Assembly: GCA_020636095.1 (NCBI GenBank)
Contig: JACJYN010000005.1
Location: 186,001 to 250,000 of the forward strand
Reading direction: 5' to 3'
From: Lewinellaceae bacterium
GTDB lineage: Bacteria; Bacteroidota; Bacteroidia; Chitinophagales; Saprospiraceae
Length of the DNA stretch: 64,000 nucleotides
A model generated the notes under the pieces. The model worked only from the letters and a program-made list of their open reading frames with translations. It made no database searches and had not been told where the DNA came from. Positions 15,056-23,385 of the stretch are shown here, one piece after another; the first letter of the stretch is position 1; each line of letters begins with the position of its first letter. The position numbers and the translations under genes are program-made.

Positions 15056-16561
15056 ATGAAGAAAATAACCATATTACTTATTTTCGTAGTAACTGCAATT
15101 TGCTGTACTGCCCAATCAAAAAATCAAATAATTGAAGGAGCCGAAGGAGTGAAATTGGACAGTTTACTGACTCCCTATTTGCTGCAATTACGGAATTTAA
15201 CTAATAACAATGCAGGCTTAGCAGTTGGCGTAACGAAAGGTGACAAAATAATTTATGCTCGAACTTTCGGATTTTCAAATATTAAAGATTCTAAAGAAAC
15301 GGATTTTAATACTGTTTTTCATATAGCCTCTGTTTCTAAACCTTTTACGGCTGCGGCAATAATCAAACTTGTTGAACAAGGAAAACTGAACTTAGACGAT
15401 TTAATCGTTAAGTTCATTCCCGATTTTGAAATGAAAGACATACGTTGTAAACAAATCACCATTAAGCAAATACTCACTCATACTTCAGGTATTCCACGTC
15501 ACGTAAGTGTTAATGATTGGGAAAATCCGATATATGATGAAAAAGCCTTAGAAAAAAATTTAGAGGATATTAAGCCCTTAATGCTTGATTTTGAACCGGG
15601 CACAGAATTTAGCTATAGCAACTCTGCTTTTGACATTTTGGGTATTGTTGTTAGCAGGGCAAGCGGAATGACGTTCGAGGAATATGTAAAAACCAATATC
15701 TTAATTCCTTCGGGGATGTTACATAGTTCTTATTCCAAACCACAGGACACTTTGCCCGTAAATTGGGCTGTACCATATTCGTATGGAATAGAAACGCAAA
15801 TATGGTCGCCATTTCCATACTCGGAAAATTATTTTCCAAGCTCAGGTTTGCATTCCACTTTATTGGATATGTGTAATTGGGGAATGTTATATACCAATCA
15901 TGGAAGGCATAAAGATAATGTCATAATCAAACCCGAATACTTTTCGTTATTATCGACACCTAATTTTGATACTCCGTGGGGCGACAAAATTGGATTGAGT
16001 TGGTTTGTACAAAACTATTTAGACCGACCAATTATCATGCACCAAGGTAATGATACGGGTTTTGAATCGCTGATGTACGTTTATCCGAAAGACAGTATCT
16101 CAGTAATAATCATGGCAAACCGTGATTTTTCAAGAACAGGAAGAATCATCAATGCCGTCTCGGAATTTTTCTTTGAACAGAAAGCAAAAGATTACAGCGT
16201 TTCTGCAAAGTATCCATTCACAATAGCATATAAGGAGTATGGAATTGAATATGCTTCCAAACAATGGGAAGAATTGAGAAAAGATACTACTGACATCTAT
16301 CAGGTAAATGACGAAGATATTTTAACGACAGGAGCTGTTCTCGAAAATGGAGGAAATTGGGATACAGCAAAAGACATTTTGGAATATTACCTCACATTGG
16401 ATAGTAATTCGGCCTACGCTTGGCGACTTCTTGGAAATGTATATCTGAATCTTGGAGATAGGTCACAAGCCAAATCATGCTACGAGAAGACATTACTCAT
16501 TAATCCTGAGTATGAAAAAGGAAAAAAAGCACTTGAAGATTTGGAGAAAAATAAAAACTGA
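15056..16561 (+). CDS. exported serine hydrolase (beta-lactamase/PBP4*-like) with C-terminal TPR
   Basis: 501 residues. Signal peptide (residues 1-19, ending CCTAQ). The class C beta-lactamase fold carries all three active-site motifs: SVSK (SxxK, about residue 96), YSNSAF (YxN) and HQGN (HxG). The last ~70 residues are a TPR pair (AYAWRLLGNVYLNLGDRSQA..). Likely a periplasmic peptidase or esterase; a role in antibiotic resistance is possible but not shown. Single gene of a cassette: start GTTAGCCTC (15029), end GAGGCGAAC (16560), complementary at 8 of 9. The TGA stop is part of the end box. Confidence 0.88.
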   Translation: MKKITILLIFVVTAICCTAQSKNQIIEGAEGVKLDSLLTPYLLQLRNLTNNNAGLAVGVTKGDKIIYARTFGFSNIKDSKETDFNTVFHIASVSKPFTAAAIIKLVEQGKLNLDDLIVKFIPDFEMKDIRCKQITIKQILTHTSGIPRHVSVNDWENPIYDEKALEKNLEDIKPLMLDFEPGTEFSYSNSAFDILGIVVSRASGMTFEEYVKTNILIPSGMLHSSYSKPQDTLPVNWAVPYSYGIETQIWSPFPYSENYFPSSGLHSTLLDMCNWGMLYTNHGRHKDNVIIKPEYFSLLSTPNFDTPWGDKIGLSWFVQNYLDRPIIMHQGNDTGFESLMYVYPKDSISVIIMANRDFSRTGRIINAVSEFFFEQKAKDYSVSAKYPFTIAYKEYGIEYASKQWEELRKDTTDIYQVNDEDILTTGAVLENGGNWDTAKDILEYYLTLDSNSAYAWRLLGNVYLNLGDRSQAKSCYEKTLLINPEYEKGKKALEDLEKNKN

Positions 16562-16568
16562 GGCGAAC
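16560..16568. other. attC-like R'' box after serine hydrolase
   Basis: GAGGCGAAC overlaps the stop codon and is complementary to the cassette start. No clear right half follows. Next come a CCTGTCGGCAGG palindrome with GCAGGCT tail (about 16598-16610) and recombinase debris. Confidence 0.45.
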
Positions 16569-16711
16569 AATAAGAGGAATTATGGGCATTAAATGAAGCC
16601 TGTCGGCAGGCTCTGGTTTTGGTTCCGGCTGTGCAGGTTCCACTTTCAAGGCTATCCTGGCGGCGTAGCGCGGGATTTGTTGAAGTTGCTTAGAGCATGT
16701 TTGGAGGTGGT

Positions 16712-16735
16712 CCCCGATATACATCGGGGCAGGCT
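16712..16735. repeat. 24-bp palindrome (CGGGGCAGGCT family)
   Basis: CCCCGATATACATCGGGG followed by CAGGCT. It lies at the truncation point of the tyrosine recombinase fragment and directly abuts the inverted repeat at 16692-16711. Confidence 0.65.
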
Positions 16736-17255
16736 ATTTGGGCTGCCCCCAAGGGCCCAAGCCGAAGAGCAGTTCACCCACAAGCCGGTGGCGCATACTG
16801 CGTGCCGCGCCGAGGAAAAGGCGCATCTCGTCGGCATTGAGCAGTTCGCCAAGCTGTTTGGGCCTGCGCGGGTTGGGGATATCCACCACCAAATCCAGCC
16901 GCTGGGCTACTTCGCGGTAGTAATACTTCAGGGCACAGATAAGCGTGTTGAGAGTGGAAGCGCTCAGGTCTTCCCGCCCGGTAGCCAAATATGCCAGCAG
17001 TTCGTCGCGCGACAGCTTATCTGCTGGCTTGCCGGTGTGTTCCTGCGTATCGCGCAGGGCGCGCACGTAGTTGAGGGCGGTGCTCTTGGCAAGCCCCGCA
17101 ACGGACAGGTGGTTAACCATTCGGTCAACTGCCTTCTGAAAGGCCGGCCGGCTAGCCTGGTAGGCTTTGGGTTGTGATTTTTTTTGATATGATGAATATT
17201 GTTTTGATGAAATACTGGAATATACGTTATTTTGGTGGCAAGCATAAGAAACCAA
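16736..17255 (-). pseudogene. tyrosine recombinase, truncated before the catalytic Arg
   Basis: N-terminal core-binding domain (MVNHLSVAGLAKSTALNYVR..) plus the start of the catalytic domain (ALKYYYREVAQRLDLVVDIP, EMRLFLGAARSMRHRL). Very similar in layout to the recombinase at 4150-4974. The frame ends at LLFGLG, just before the catalytic arginine, where the palindrome at 16712 begins. Inactive. Confidence 0.8.
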
Positions 17256-17329
17256 AGTGAACTGAAGAGAGGAGAAAAAGTGTTATCTTGTTGTCAAGGA
17301 GGATTAGGTTGAATTATAAATAATTGACA

Positions 17330-17524
17330 ATGAAGGCGATAACTATAAACCTTCCGGAAGAAGTTGAACTCGATAAGGTAAAGATGATAATAGCAGCATC
17401 ATTGTTTGAACAAGGAATATTGTCATCAGGACAAGGGATTCAGAGACGAAAATCCTCGAAAATCCCCCTCCCCGCCTGCCAAAGTCTTGTAAGGCGGGCA
17501 GGCAGGGGGAGACAACTGCCTTAG
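17330..17524 (+). pseudogene. UPF0175-like antitoxin, C-terminally truncated
   Basis: The first ~37 residues (MKAITINLPEEVELDKVKMI, IAASLFEQGILSSGQG) match the start of UPF0175 small antitoxin-like proteins, preceded by GGAGG at about 17298. After SSGQG the expected helix-turn-helix is replaced by palindromic GC-rich sequence (CCGCCTGCC...GGCGGGCAGG, 17466-17510), so the tail is not native. No partner toxin is visible. Confidence 0.6.
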
Positions 17525-17694
17525 AGGGAGAGCTTGGAAGAGGACAGCCCCTTCGAGGCAAATGCCCGCTTTGGGAACCTCATTTCGCCTATTTTCTTGC
17601 CCGTAGCGCTGTGGGGCAAGAAAATGAGCCTCCTGAGCAACGCAATATTTGTGGGCCGTCCGCTTCTATTATTAGATAATTAAAAGGACAACCT
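17525..17694. repeat. diverged repeat shared with 24.3 kb
   Basis: Holds no gene. GAACCTCATTTCGCC (17575-17589) to TCCTGA (17631-17636) matches, with scattered differences, the interior of the 163-bp inverted-repeat element at 24277-24439, including the CGTAGCG core. Confidence 0.5.
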
Positions 17695-18513
17695 ATGGAT
17701 TTCGTTGAAATTGAAAGACAAGTTAGAGAATATATAGGCCAAAACAAGATTCAGGAATCTATTGATTTGTTAAGCTCGGTTTTCAAGGATGATGCTGACA
17801 TAGATGAGATTATTTTACAATCGGCCAAGTATCATTCTATCAAGAAAAGAGAGAGACAAGGCACGCGAGATAACCTTGAGCTAGAATTAGAGTTAAATAA
17901 TCTACGTGCCAATATTTTGAAAATATTAAAATCGAAGAAAGATTATCTTAAATACCAAAAACAAACATTTGGAAAAGAGTCCATTTCAGAAACAAATAAG
18001 GATAATCTGATCAGAGTTTTTTTAAGTGTTGCGAGTCCATTCAGTGATGAACAACAAAATTATATAGACAAACTGACTTTATATTTTAAAAATAATGGAA
18101 TATTACTTGATACATTATCTGACTGGGATGACAACGACCCGTTAGTGCCCATAATAAATCAAATGAAAGAATCTTCCGGATGTTTAGTATTAGCACTGGA
18201 AAGATATCATGTTAGCAGCGGATTAGAAAAACGAGGAAGCAACCAAGAAGTCAAAATCATTGACAAATCTTACACGAGTCCTTGGCTACATATAGAAACG
18301 GCATTAGCCAGATCGTTTAACCTTCCATTAATAATTCTTAAAGATGTTTCATTAATTAATGAAGGGTTAATCCATAATGACAAACAAGAATGGGGTATAG
18401 TGAGAATTAATCAGTCAAAGATTAATGAAATAGACGAGTACCCAGTCAAGAATTTCATATTAAACTGGATTAACCAAGTAAGGCAATATGACAAAATAAA
18501 AAAAAGAAGCTAA
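17695..18513 (+). CDS. putative conflict-system effector: EAD-like N-terminus with nucleotide-hydrolase/TIR-like domain
   Basis: 272 residues, AT-rich. Residues 1-~85 are all-helical (EIERQVREYIGQNKIQESID, then SAKYHSIKKRERQGT and LELELNNLRANILKIL), resembling effector-associated domain 11, an adaptor in predicted bacterial immune systems. From ~105 an alpha/beta domain begins IRVFLSVASPFSDEQQNYID and contains SDWDDNDPLVPIINQM and CLVLALERYH. It looks like a TIR- or deoxyribosyltransferase-like sensor/effector; the exact family is uncertain. It lies within an accessory island without an obvious partner. Its end GAAGCTAAC could be an R''-type box, but no complementary start was found. Confidence 0.55.
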   Translation: MDFVEIERQVREYIGQNKIQESIDLLSSVFKDDADIDEIILQSAKYHSIKKRERQGTRDNLELELELNNLRANILKILKSKKDYLKYQKQTFGKESISETNKDNLIRVFLSVASPFSDEQQNYIDKLTLYFKNNGILLDTLSDWDDNDPLVPIINQMKESSGCLVLALERYHVSSGLEKRGSNQEVKIIDKSYTSPWLHIETALARSFNLPLIILKDVSLINEGLIHNDKQEWGIVRINQSKINEIDEYPVKNFILNWINQVRQYDKIKKRS

Positions 18514-18658
18514 CTTTGTTCACACGTCCATAGCGCTGCATTCGCTTCGCTTCGTCGTGTGCACTCTCGGCTGGCGAGCAGGCGGGTTCGCTTCCAAAGC
18601 ACCACCTCCAAACAAGCTCTGAAAGCGACAACCATTGGAAACCCGAATCAAACAGGTT

Positions 18659-19519
18659 ATGTTCAAAAGAGTTTATTTAGAGATATCCAATATTTGCAAT
18701 GTGCAGTGTTCATTTTGTCCGGTAGTCGAAAAAGATAAGCAACTAATGGATTTGGTTGAATTTGAAGCCGCCCTTATACAAGTTGCTCCGCTGGCCCAAA
18801 TTGTCTGCTTACATCTGATGGGAGAACCGCTGGCACATCCCAAATTTCCGCAAATACTGGATATTTGCGAAAAGTATAATACACAAATTGAACTGACTAC
18901 AAACGGTATTCTGATAAACAGATACAAAGAGAAGATTGTAAACTCCAATTGTATCCGACAGGTCAATTTCTCATTGCAAGCGTTCAAAGACAATTTTCCT
19001 CATCGTGGCCTGGGCCCGTACCTAAAACCAATATTTGAATTCGTGAGATTGGCCAACGAACTTAAGCCGGCCCTCTATACCAACTTTAGATTGTGGAACC
19101 AGGAAAGCAATGATTCAGATAATGAAGATATATTTTTAAAAATAGAGGAATACTTTGAGGTAAAGATCAATAGAAACATAGAAGTGGGAGCTATTAAATC
19201 TAAAAATATTTGGAACAGGCTTTACCTTCATTTTGATTCTCGATTTGAATGGCCCTCGCTTTCATTGCCGCATCAGGGAACACAAGGCCGTTGCCATGGT
19301 GTTGTCAACCACATCGGTATTCATGCTGACGGCTCGGTGGTCCCTTGTTGTTTGGATAAAAATGCGGTCATCAATTTGGGCAATGTCAAAGAACAATCCC
19401 TGGCAGATATTCTCAATAGCGATAGATTTGCTGAAATGAGAAACGGCTTTCTGAAGGGAGTATTGGTAGAGGAGCTTTGTCAGCATTGTACATATATTAA
19501 CCGGTTCAAAAGAAATTAA
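18659..19519 (+). CDS. radical SAM/SPASM-domain protein
   Basis: 286 residues from the ATG at 18659. A TTG start at 18635 is possible but less likely. The radical SAM cluster is CNVQCSFC (CxxxCxxC) at about residue 13. The SPASM-type C-terminus shows GRCHG..., DGSVVPCCLD, LGNVKEQSLADI and ELCQHC. Such proteins make ribosomally produced peptide modifications or act on small molecules. No precursor peptide is visible nearby, so the substrate is unknown. It is the last accessory gene before the GC-rich core chromosome. The 18514-18658 spacer has CACACG/CGTGTG hairpin sequence but no complete attC. Confidence 0.85.
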   Translation: MFKRVYLEISNICNVQCSFCPVVEKDKQLMDLVEFEAALIQVAPLAQIVCLHLMGEPLAHPKFPQILDICEKYNTQIELTTNGILINRYKEKIVNSNCIRQVNFSLQAFKDNFPHRGLGPYLKPIFEFVRLANELKPALYTNFRLWNQESNDSDNEDIFLKIEEYFEVKINRNIEVGAIKSKNIWNRLYLHFDSRFEWPSLSLPHQGTQGRCHGVVNHIGIHADGSVVPCCLDKNAVINLGNVKEQSLADILNSDRFAEMRNGFLKGVLVEELCQHCTYINRFKRN

Positions 19520-19543
19520 GAGGCGGCGAAACTGCCCTCGTAT

Positions 19544-20164
19544 TTAGTCCCGTACCTTCCCGCTAAACACACTCACCTTCGGATTGAACGGGTTGCCCGA
19601 CGACCGCCGGAAGGAAACCACCTGCCCAACATGCCAGAGCGCATCGGCAATGGGGCCGTTGATCAGGTTCCAGAAAGGGTATTCCGAAGTCTCATTGCCT
19701 CTTTGGAAGATGAGGTTGTGCCCGGCCATATCTTTATCCTCACTAGCCCTTAGCAGATCGCTTGCCGTTTTGAAGTTGGCCAGGGTCTGCCTTCTTTTCT
19801 GTTCAAAAGTGAAGGCCGTGTTTTCTTGGGCGCGCTGGTTGGGCTCGTGCTGCGGAGCATTGACGATGAGGATGGACAATTCATAGATGTGATCCAGTGT
19901 TTCTTCGGTTGTCCGGGCCGCTTCATTGGGCCTGAACTGAAGGTCTTCAGGCCTTAGCCCTTCGGTGGCCCAAAAATAGCGGAAGCCCAGCCCGTCGATC
20001 AGGCGCGCGGCCACAGTACCGGCCGTATACGTTTCGGGATAGGGCGGGATTTGGTAGTAAGGCAGATCCGACTCTACATTGGCATCTTTCATGATTTCAT
20101 CTTGAGCGTTGATCCCGGTGGCCAGGAAAAAAAAGAGCAGCAGGAAAAAGCAGGCTGATTTCAT
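19544..20164 (-). CDS. exported DinB-superfamily protein
   Basis: 206 residues. Signal peptide (MKSACFFLLLFFFLATGINA). The body is a four-helix DinB-like fold: LDHIYELSILIVN early and DALWHVGQVVSFRRSSGNP late, with His residues suited to metal binding. DinB enzymes include thiol-dependent metal transferases; the substrate is unknown. Convergent with the upstream radical SAM gene and divergent from the hydroxylase gene. Confidence 0.75.
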   Translation of the reverse strand: MKSACFFLLLFFFLATGINAQDEIMKDANVESDLPYYQIPPYPETYTAGTVAARLIDGLGFRYFWATEGLRPEDLQFRPNEAARTTEETLDHIYELSILIVNAPQHEPNQRAQENTAFTFEQKRRQTLANFKTASDLLRASEDKDMAGHNLIFQRGNETSEYPFWNLINGPIADALWHVGQVVSFRRSSGNPFNPKVSVFSGKVRD

Positions 20165-20310
20165 GTCTTAAACATTTTGTGAACAATCGGGTTGTGCATC
20201 TATATTTATCAAAGGTATACAATTACAGAAAGAAGGAGAAGGTGGGCCTTGACTTTGTAACAGCAAGAAAAGTTCCTATTTTTACATCCAAAAAGAAAAT
20301 TACTGGAATA

Positions 20311-21342
20311 ATGGATCTTACGAACCCACTTGTTTACGGAGTACCGTTTTTTGTTGTATTGATACTTCTGGAATTAGCCTACAGCCGATCTCACGATGAA
20401 GAAAAACACCTGTATGAATGGAAAGACCTGATGGCCAGTTCCGTTATGGGCCTGGGCGCTGTCGTCCTCGAACCGCTCTTCAAGGTCATATCCGCTATCG
20501 TCATTTTCAACCTGGTCTATGAAGTTTTCAACCCGGAACTGGAGGGCGTGCGGACCAACATCATGGGCTACCAATCCTTTGGATGGGCCTGGTACGTCTG
20601 GCTGATCTGCCAGTTGCTGGATGACTTCAGCTACTACTGGTTTCATCGGCTCAACCACACGGTGCGGTTTTTCTGGGCCGCCCACATCGTTCACCACTCC
20701 TCCCATCATTTCAACCTGGGCACCGGTATAAGAAACGGCTGGTTCACCCTGTTGTACAAACCGCTGTTCTACATGTGGCTGCCGATGATCGGCTTTCATC
20801 CCGGAATGGTGGTCGTCTGTATGGGAATTGAATCGTTGTGGCAGTTTCAGCTCCACACCCAGTACATACCGAAGCTGGGCTTTCTCGAAAAATTCCTCAA
20901 TACCCATACGCAGCACCAGGTGCACCACGCTCAAAACCTGGAATACCTGGATAAAAATCACGGCGGCTACCTCAACCTCTTTGATAAGTTGTTTGGAACC
21001 TGGGCCGAATACGATGAGCAAATTGAGATCAAGTACGGCGTCATTCATCCGCCCAGCTCCCATAACCCGGTGGTCATCCTTTTGCACGAGTACCAGAATA
21101 TCTGGAACGATGTGAAAAGCACCGACAACTGGCGCGATAAACTCATGTACATCTTTGGCCCTCCCGGCTGGAGCCCGGACGGGTCCACCCTCACGGTCAG
21201 GCAAATGCAAAGATTGTTCAAAGGAGAGCAGAAAGAAGGGGAAAGCTCCAACGGCCGGGCAGAAGCCGGTAACGTACAACTGGACCTCATTTCGCTACAC
21301 GTCAAACCAGACAATACGGCGCAGGTAGCTAAAAATGAATAA
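20311..21342 (+). CDS. sterol desaturase/fatty acid hydroxylase family membrane protein
   Basis: 343 residues from ATG 20311; in-frame codons back to 20179 encode basic, non-conserved sequence. Multiple membrane helices. The three histidine clusters of the di-iron active site are present: HRLNH, HIVHHSSHH and HTQHQVHH. Family members hydroxylate or desaturate lipids or alkylglycerols in the membrane using O2. The C-terminal ~60 residues are hydrophilic. A separate gene of unknown function follows 66 bp later. Confidence 0.88.
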   Translation: MDLTNPLVYGVPFFVVLILLELAYSRSHDEEKHLYEWKDLMASSVMGLGAVVLEPLFKVISAIVIFNLVYEVFNPELEGVRTNIMGYQSFGWAWYVWLICQLLDDFSYYWFHRLNHTVRFFWAAHIVHHSSHHFNLGTGIRNGWFTLLYKPLFYMWLPMIGFHPGMVVVCMGIESLWQFQLHTQYIPKLGFLEKFLNTHTQHQVHHAQNLEYLDKNHGGYLNLFDKLFGTWAEYDEQIEIKYGVIHPPSSHNPVVILLHEYQNIWNDVKSTDNWRDKLMYIFGPPGWSPDGSTLTVRQMQRLFKGEQKEGESSNGRAEAGNVQLDLISLHVKPDNTAQVAKNE

Positions 21343-21408
21343 GGAGAGCTTGTTCTTTTTGTTAACTTGCACTGATTTCGTACTTTTCCCTTTGGAAAAA
21401 ATTACTGA

Positions 21409-22740
21409 ATGGGATTTCTTGACCGCATCTTTGGCCCAAAATCGGAGGACACGGAACAACCGAAGATCAGCTTCGGGCGCTACAGCGACTCCTATAAAGA
21501 CAGCTCCCGTTATACCGCCTGGGATGTAGCGCTGGAGAAGTTCGACAGTAAGGACTATCTGGAGAGCTATAAGCAATTCTTCTATTACCTTCGGGATGAG
21601 GAGGAAGAAAACGTCCGCTGCGAAGAAGTGAAAGGAGGATTGCAGTTCGAATTGTACCAGGGATCCAAAAAAATAACAGGCATGGCTACGCCGCAGAAAG
21701 TAAAGGTGGAAGCCAAGGTCGTCAAAGCGCAAGCCCTTAATGTCGCATTTATGCGGCGCCTGCTGGAGCAAAACTTTAACCTTAAATACAGCCGCTTCGC
21801 TCTGGATGAACAGGGCAATATCTCGATTATCTTCGATACCTATACCCTCGACGGATCCCCCTACAAGCTTTACTACGCCCTCAAAGAGCTGGCCACCAAA
21901 GCCGATAAGCAGGACGACCTGCTGCTGGAAGAATTCAAGAGCCTCCAGCCCGTCGACGCCAGCCACCTGGAAGAACTGCCGCAGCCCGAAAAACAGGCTA
22001 AGTACAATTATATCGTCAGCCAAATCCGGCAAGCGCTGGAAGAGGCCGAGCATGGCAAGCTCGACAAGATACAGTACTCGGGAAGCATCGGTTATTTGCT
22101 GCTCGACCTCATCTACCGGCTCGACTACCTCATCAAGCCGGAAGGTTTCATGATGGAAGCGCTCGAACACCTCCACCGCAAATACTACGAAAACGACGGC
22201 ATGGCCACCGCCGGTAAAAACCAGGTGTTGTGCGCCGACCTCAAAGAACTGCTGGAAAGGGGCCAGGAGGAGTTCTTCAAAGAAATGTACCGGGTCAAGT
22301 CTACTTTCGGTATTACCCATTCTGTACACCACGACCGGGTCGTCAGCATCATCGATGCCGAACTGTTTCACATGGATTGGTATAAGGAACATGGGTATGA
22401 CAACATCGCCCTGGCCATTCCCGGTTATATCGTCGGCTACTGTATGTTCAACTACGCAGTGCCGAAACCCGACCGCGACCTGTTCCATCTGTATTACCAG
22501 ATCGTAGAATCCGATTATTTCAAAAGCCTGGGCTTTACCCATAACTATTACGACAAGGCCACTAACAAATTTGACAAACGCGCCATCAAGAAGGCCATCG
22601 GCCGGATCGTGGAGCAAAACCGCCCCTATTACCCCAACCTCAACCCCGCCACCGGCTCTCTCGGGTTTGACAGCTTGCCCGATTTTGCCCGCTCCTACCT
22701 CCTCATGGTCCGCAACCTGGAAATGGTTAAAACAGATTGA
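21409..22740 (+). CDS. conserved protein of unknown function
   Basis: 443 residues, soluble, without signal peptide. It opens MGFLDRIFGPKSED and is rich in aromatic and acidic residues. No motif or family recognised. The long central part is helical (QIRQALEEAEHGKLDKIQYS, LLDLIYRLDYLIKPEGF). The spacing to the downstream paaD (44 bp) would allow cotranscription, but nothing in the protein points to phenylacetate metabolism. Confidence 0.8.
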   Translation: MGFLDRIFGPKSEDTEQPKISFGRYSDSYKDSSRYTAWDVALEKFDSKDYLESYKQFFYYLRDEEEENVRCEEVKGGLQFELYQGSKKITGMATPQKVKVEAKVVKAQALNVAFMRRLLEQNFNLKYSRFALDEQGNISIIFDTYTLDGSPYKLYYALKELATKADKQDDLLLEEFKSLQPVDASHLEELPQPEKQAKYNYIVSQIRQALEEAEHGKLDKIQYSGSIGYLLLDLIYRLDYLIKPEGFMMEALEHLHRKYYENDGMATAGKNQVLCADLKELLERGQEEFFKEMYRVKSTFGITHSVHHDRVVSIIDAELFHMDWYKEHGYDNIALAIPGYIVGYCMFNYAVPKPDRDLFHLYYQIVESDYFKSLGFTHNYYDKATNKFDKRAIKKAIGRIVEQNRPYYPNLNPATGSLGFDSLPDFARSYLLMVRNLEMVKTD

Positions 22741-22784
22741 TACGAACAGTTGTTAGTTTTTTAGGCTATCAATAAACCCTAACC

Positions 22785-23279
22785 ATGACAACCACGACCA
22801 CAAAAGAAGGCCTCCTTTCTATTCTGGAGGAAGTAACTGATCCCGAAATTCCTGTATTGGCCGTCACCGATATGGGTATCATCCGGGATATCGTAATCGG
22901 GGAGGAGGAACTGGAGATCGTCATCACGCCCACCTACTCCGGCTGCCCGGCCATGAACACCATCGAGGTCAACATCCGGGCGGCTCTGCAGGAAAAGGGC
23001 TTTGATAACGTAAAGGTCACTACCGTCCTCTTTCCTCCCTGGACTACCGACTGGATCACCGAACGGGGGCGGCAACGGCTCAAAGATTACGGCATCGCCC
23101 CGCCCGTCGACGGCAGTGTAGACAAAAATGCACTCTTCCAGAACGGCCCCGTAGTGGAATGCCCGCAGTGCGGTTCCCGGCATACCGAAATGGTCAGCCA
23201 GTTTGGCTCCACCGCCTGCAAGGCCTTGTACCGCTGCCTGGACTGCAAAGAGCCTTTTGATTATTTTAAGTGCCATTAA
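22785..23279 (+). CDS. paaD: 1,2-phenylacetyl-CoA epoxidase subunit PaaD
   Basis: 164 residues. The N-terminal MIP18/DUF59-type domain (EVTDPEIPVLAVTDMGI, TPTYSGCPAM) is followed by a C-terminal zinc-ribbon with CPQCGS, a Cys in STACKALYRC and CLDC. This two-part layout is diagnostic of PaaD, which assists iron centre maturation of the PaaABCE monooxygenase acting on phenylacetyl-CoA. paaABCE are not in this window; paaG follows directly. Confidence 0.9.
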   Translation: MTTTTTKEGLLSILEEVTDPEIPVLAVTDMGIIRDIVIGEEELEIVITPTYSGCPAMNTIEVNIRAALQEKGFDNVKVTTVLFPPWTTDWITERGRQRLKDYGIAPPVDGSVDKNALFQNGPVVECPQCGSRHTEMVSQFGSTACKALYRCLDCKEPFDYFKCH

Positions 23280-23385
23280 TACTCTGTAAATTAAAAGTCC
23301 AGTAAAAGTAGGTTCCCTGTCCTGATTCCCGGCGATCCCAGAGGAATGGAAACAATATAACCCTTTACGCACTAAAAAAACATCA

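Larger units (their letters stand above)
16692..18620. repeat. region bounded by 20-bp inverted repeats AGAGCATGTTTGGAGGTGGT
   Basis: AGAGCATGTTTGGAGGTGGT (16692-16711) and ACCACCTCCAAACAAGCTCT (18601-18620) are inverted copies matching at 19 of 20 bases, 1.9 kb apart. They enclose a recombinase fragment, a truncated antitoxin and the EAD-like gene. They could be the ends of a composite or non-autonomous element; no matching transposase is seen between them. Confidence 0.55.

Noticed and set aside
18514..18658. attC site between the EAD-like and radical SAM genes
   Set aside because: A GAAGCTAAC box and CACACG/CGTGTG arms exist, but no R' GTT box closes the structure and no complementary cassette start was found.
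18659..19519. RiPP precursor peptide beside the radical SAM/SPASM gene
   Set aside because: I found no small open frame with a leader-like sequence or Cys/Gly-rich core within 1 kb on either strand.
20179..20310. N-terminal extension of the fatty acid hydroxylase
   Set aside because: The added residues are basic and not membrane-like; the ATG at 20311 starts directly before the first conserved helix.
21295..22617. Long minus-strand open frame (440 codons)
   Set aside because: It lies antisense to the better supported 443-residue gene and has hydrophobic, repetitive shadow-type composition without motifs.
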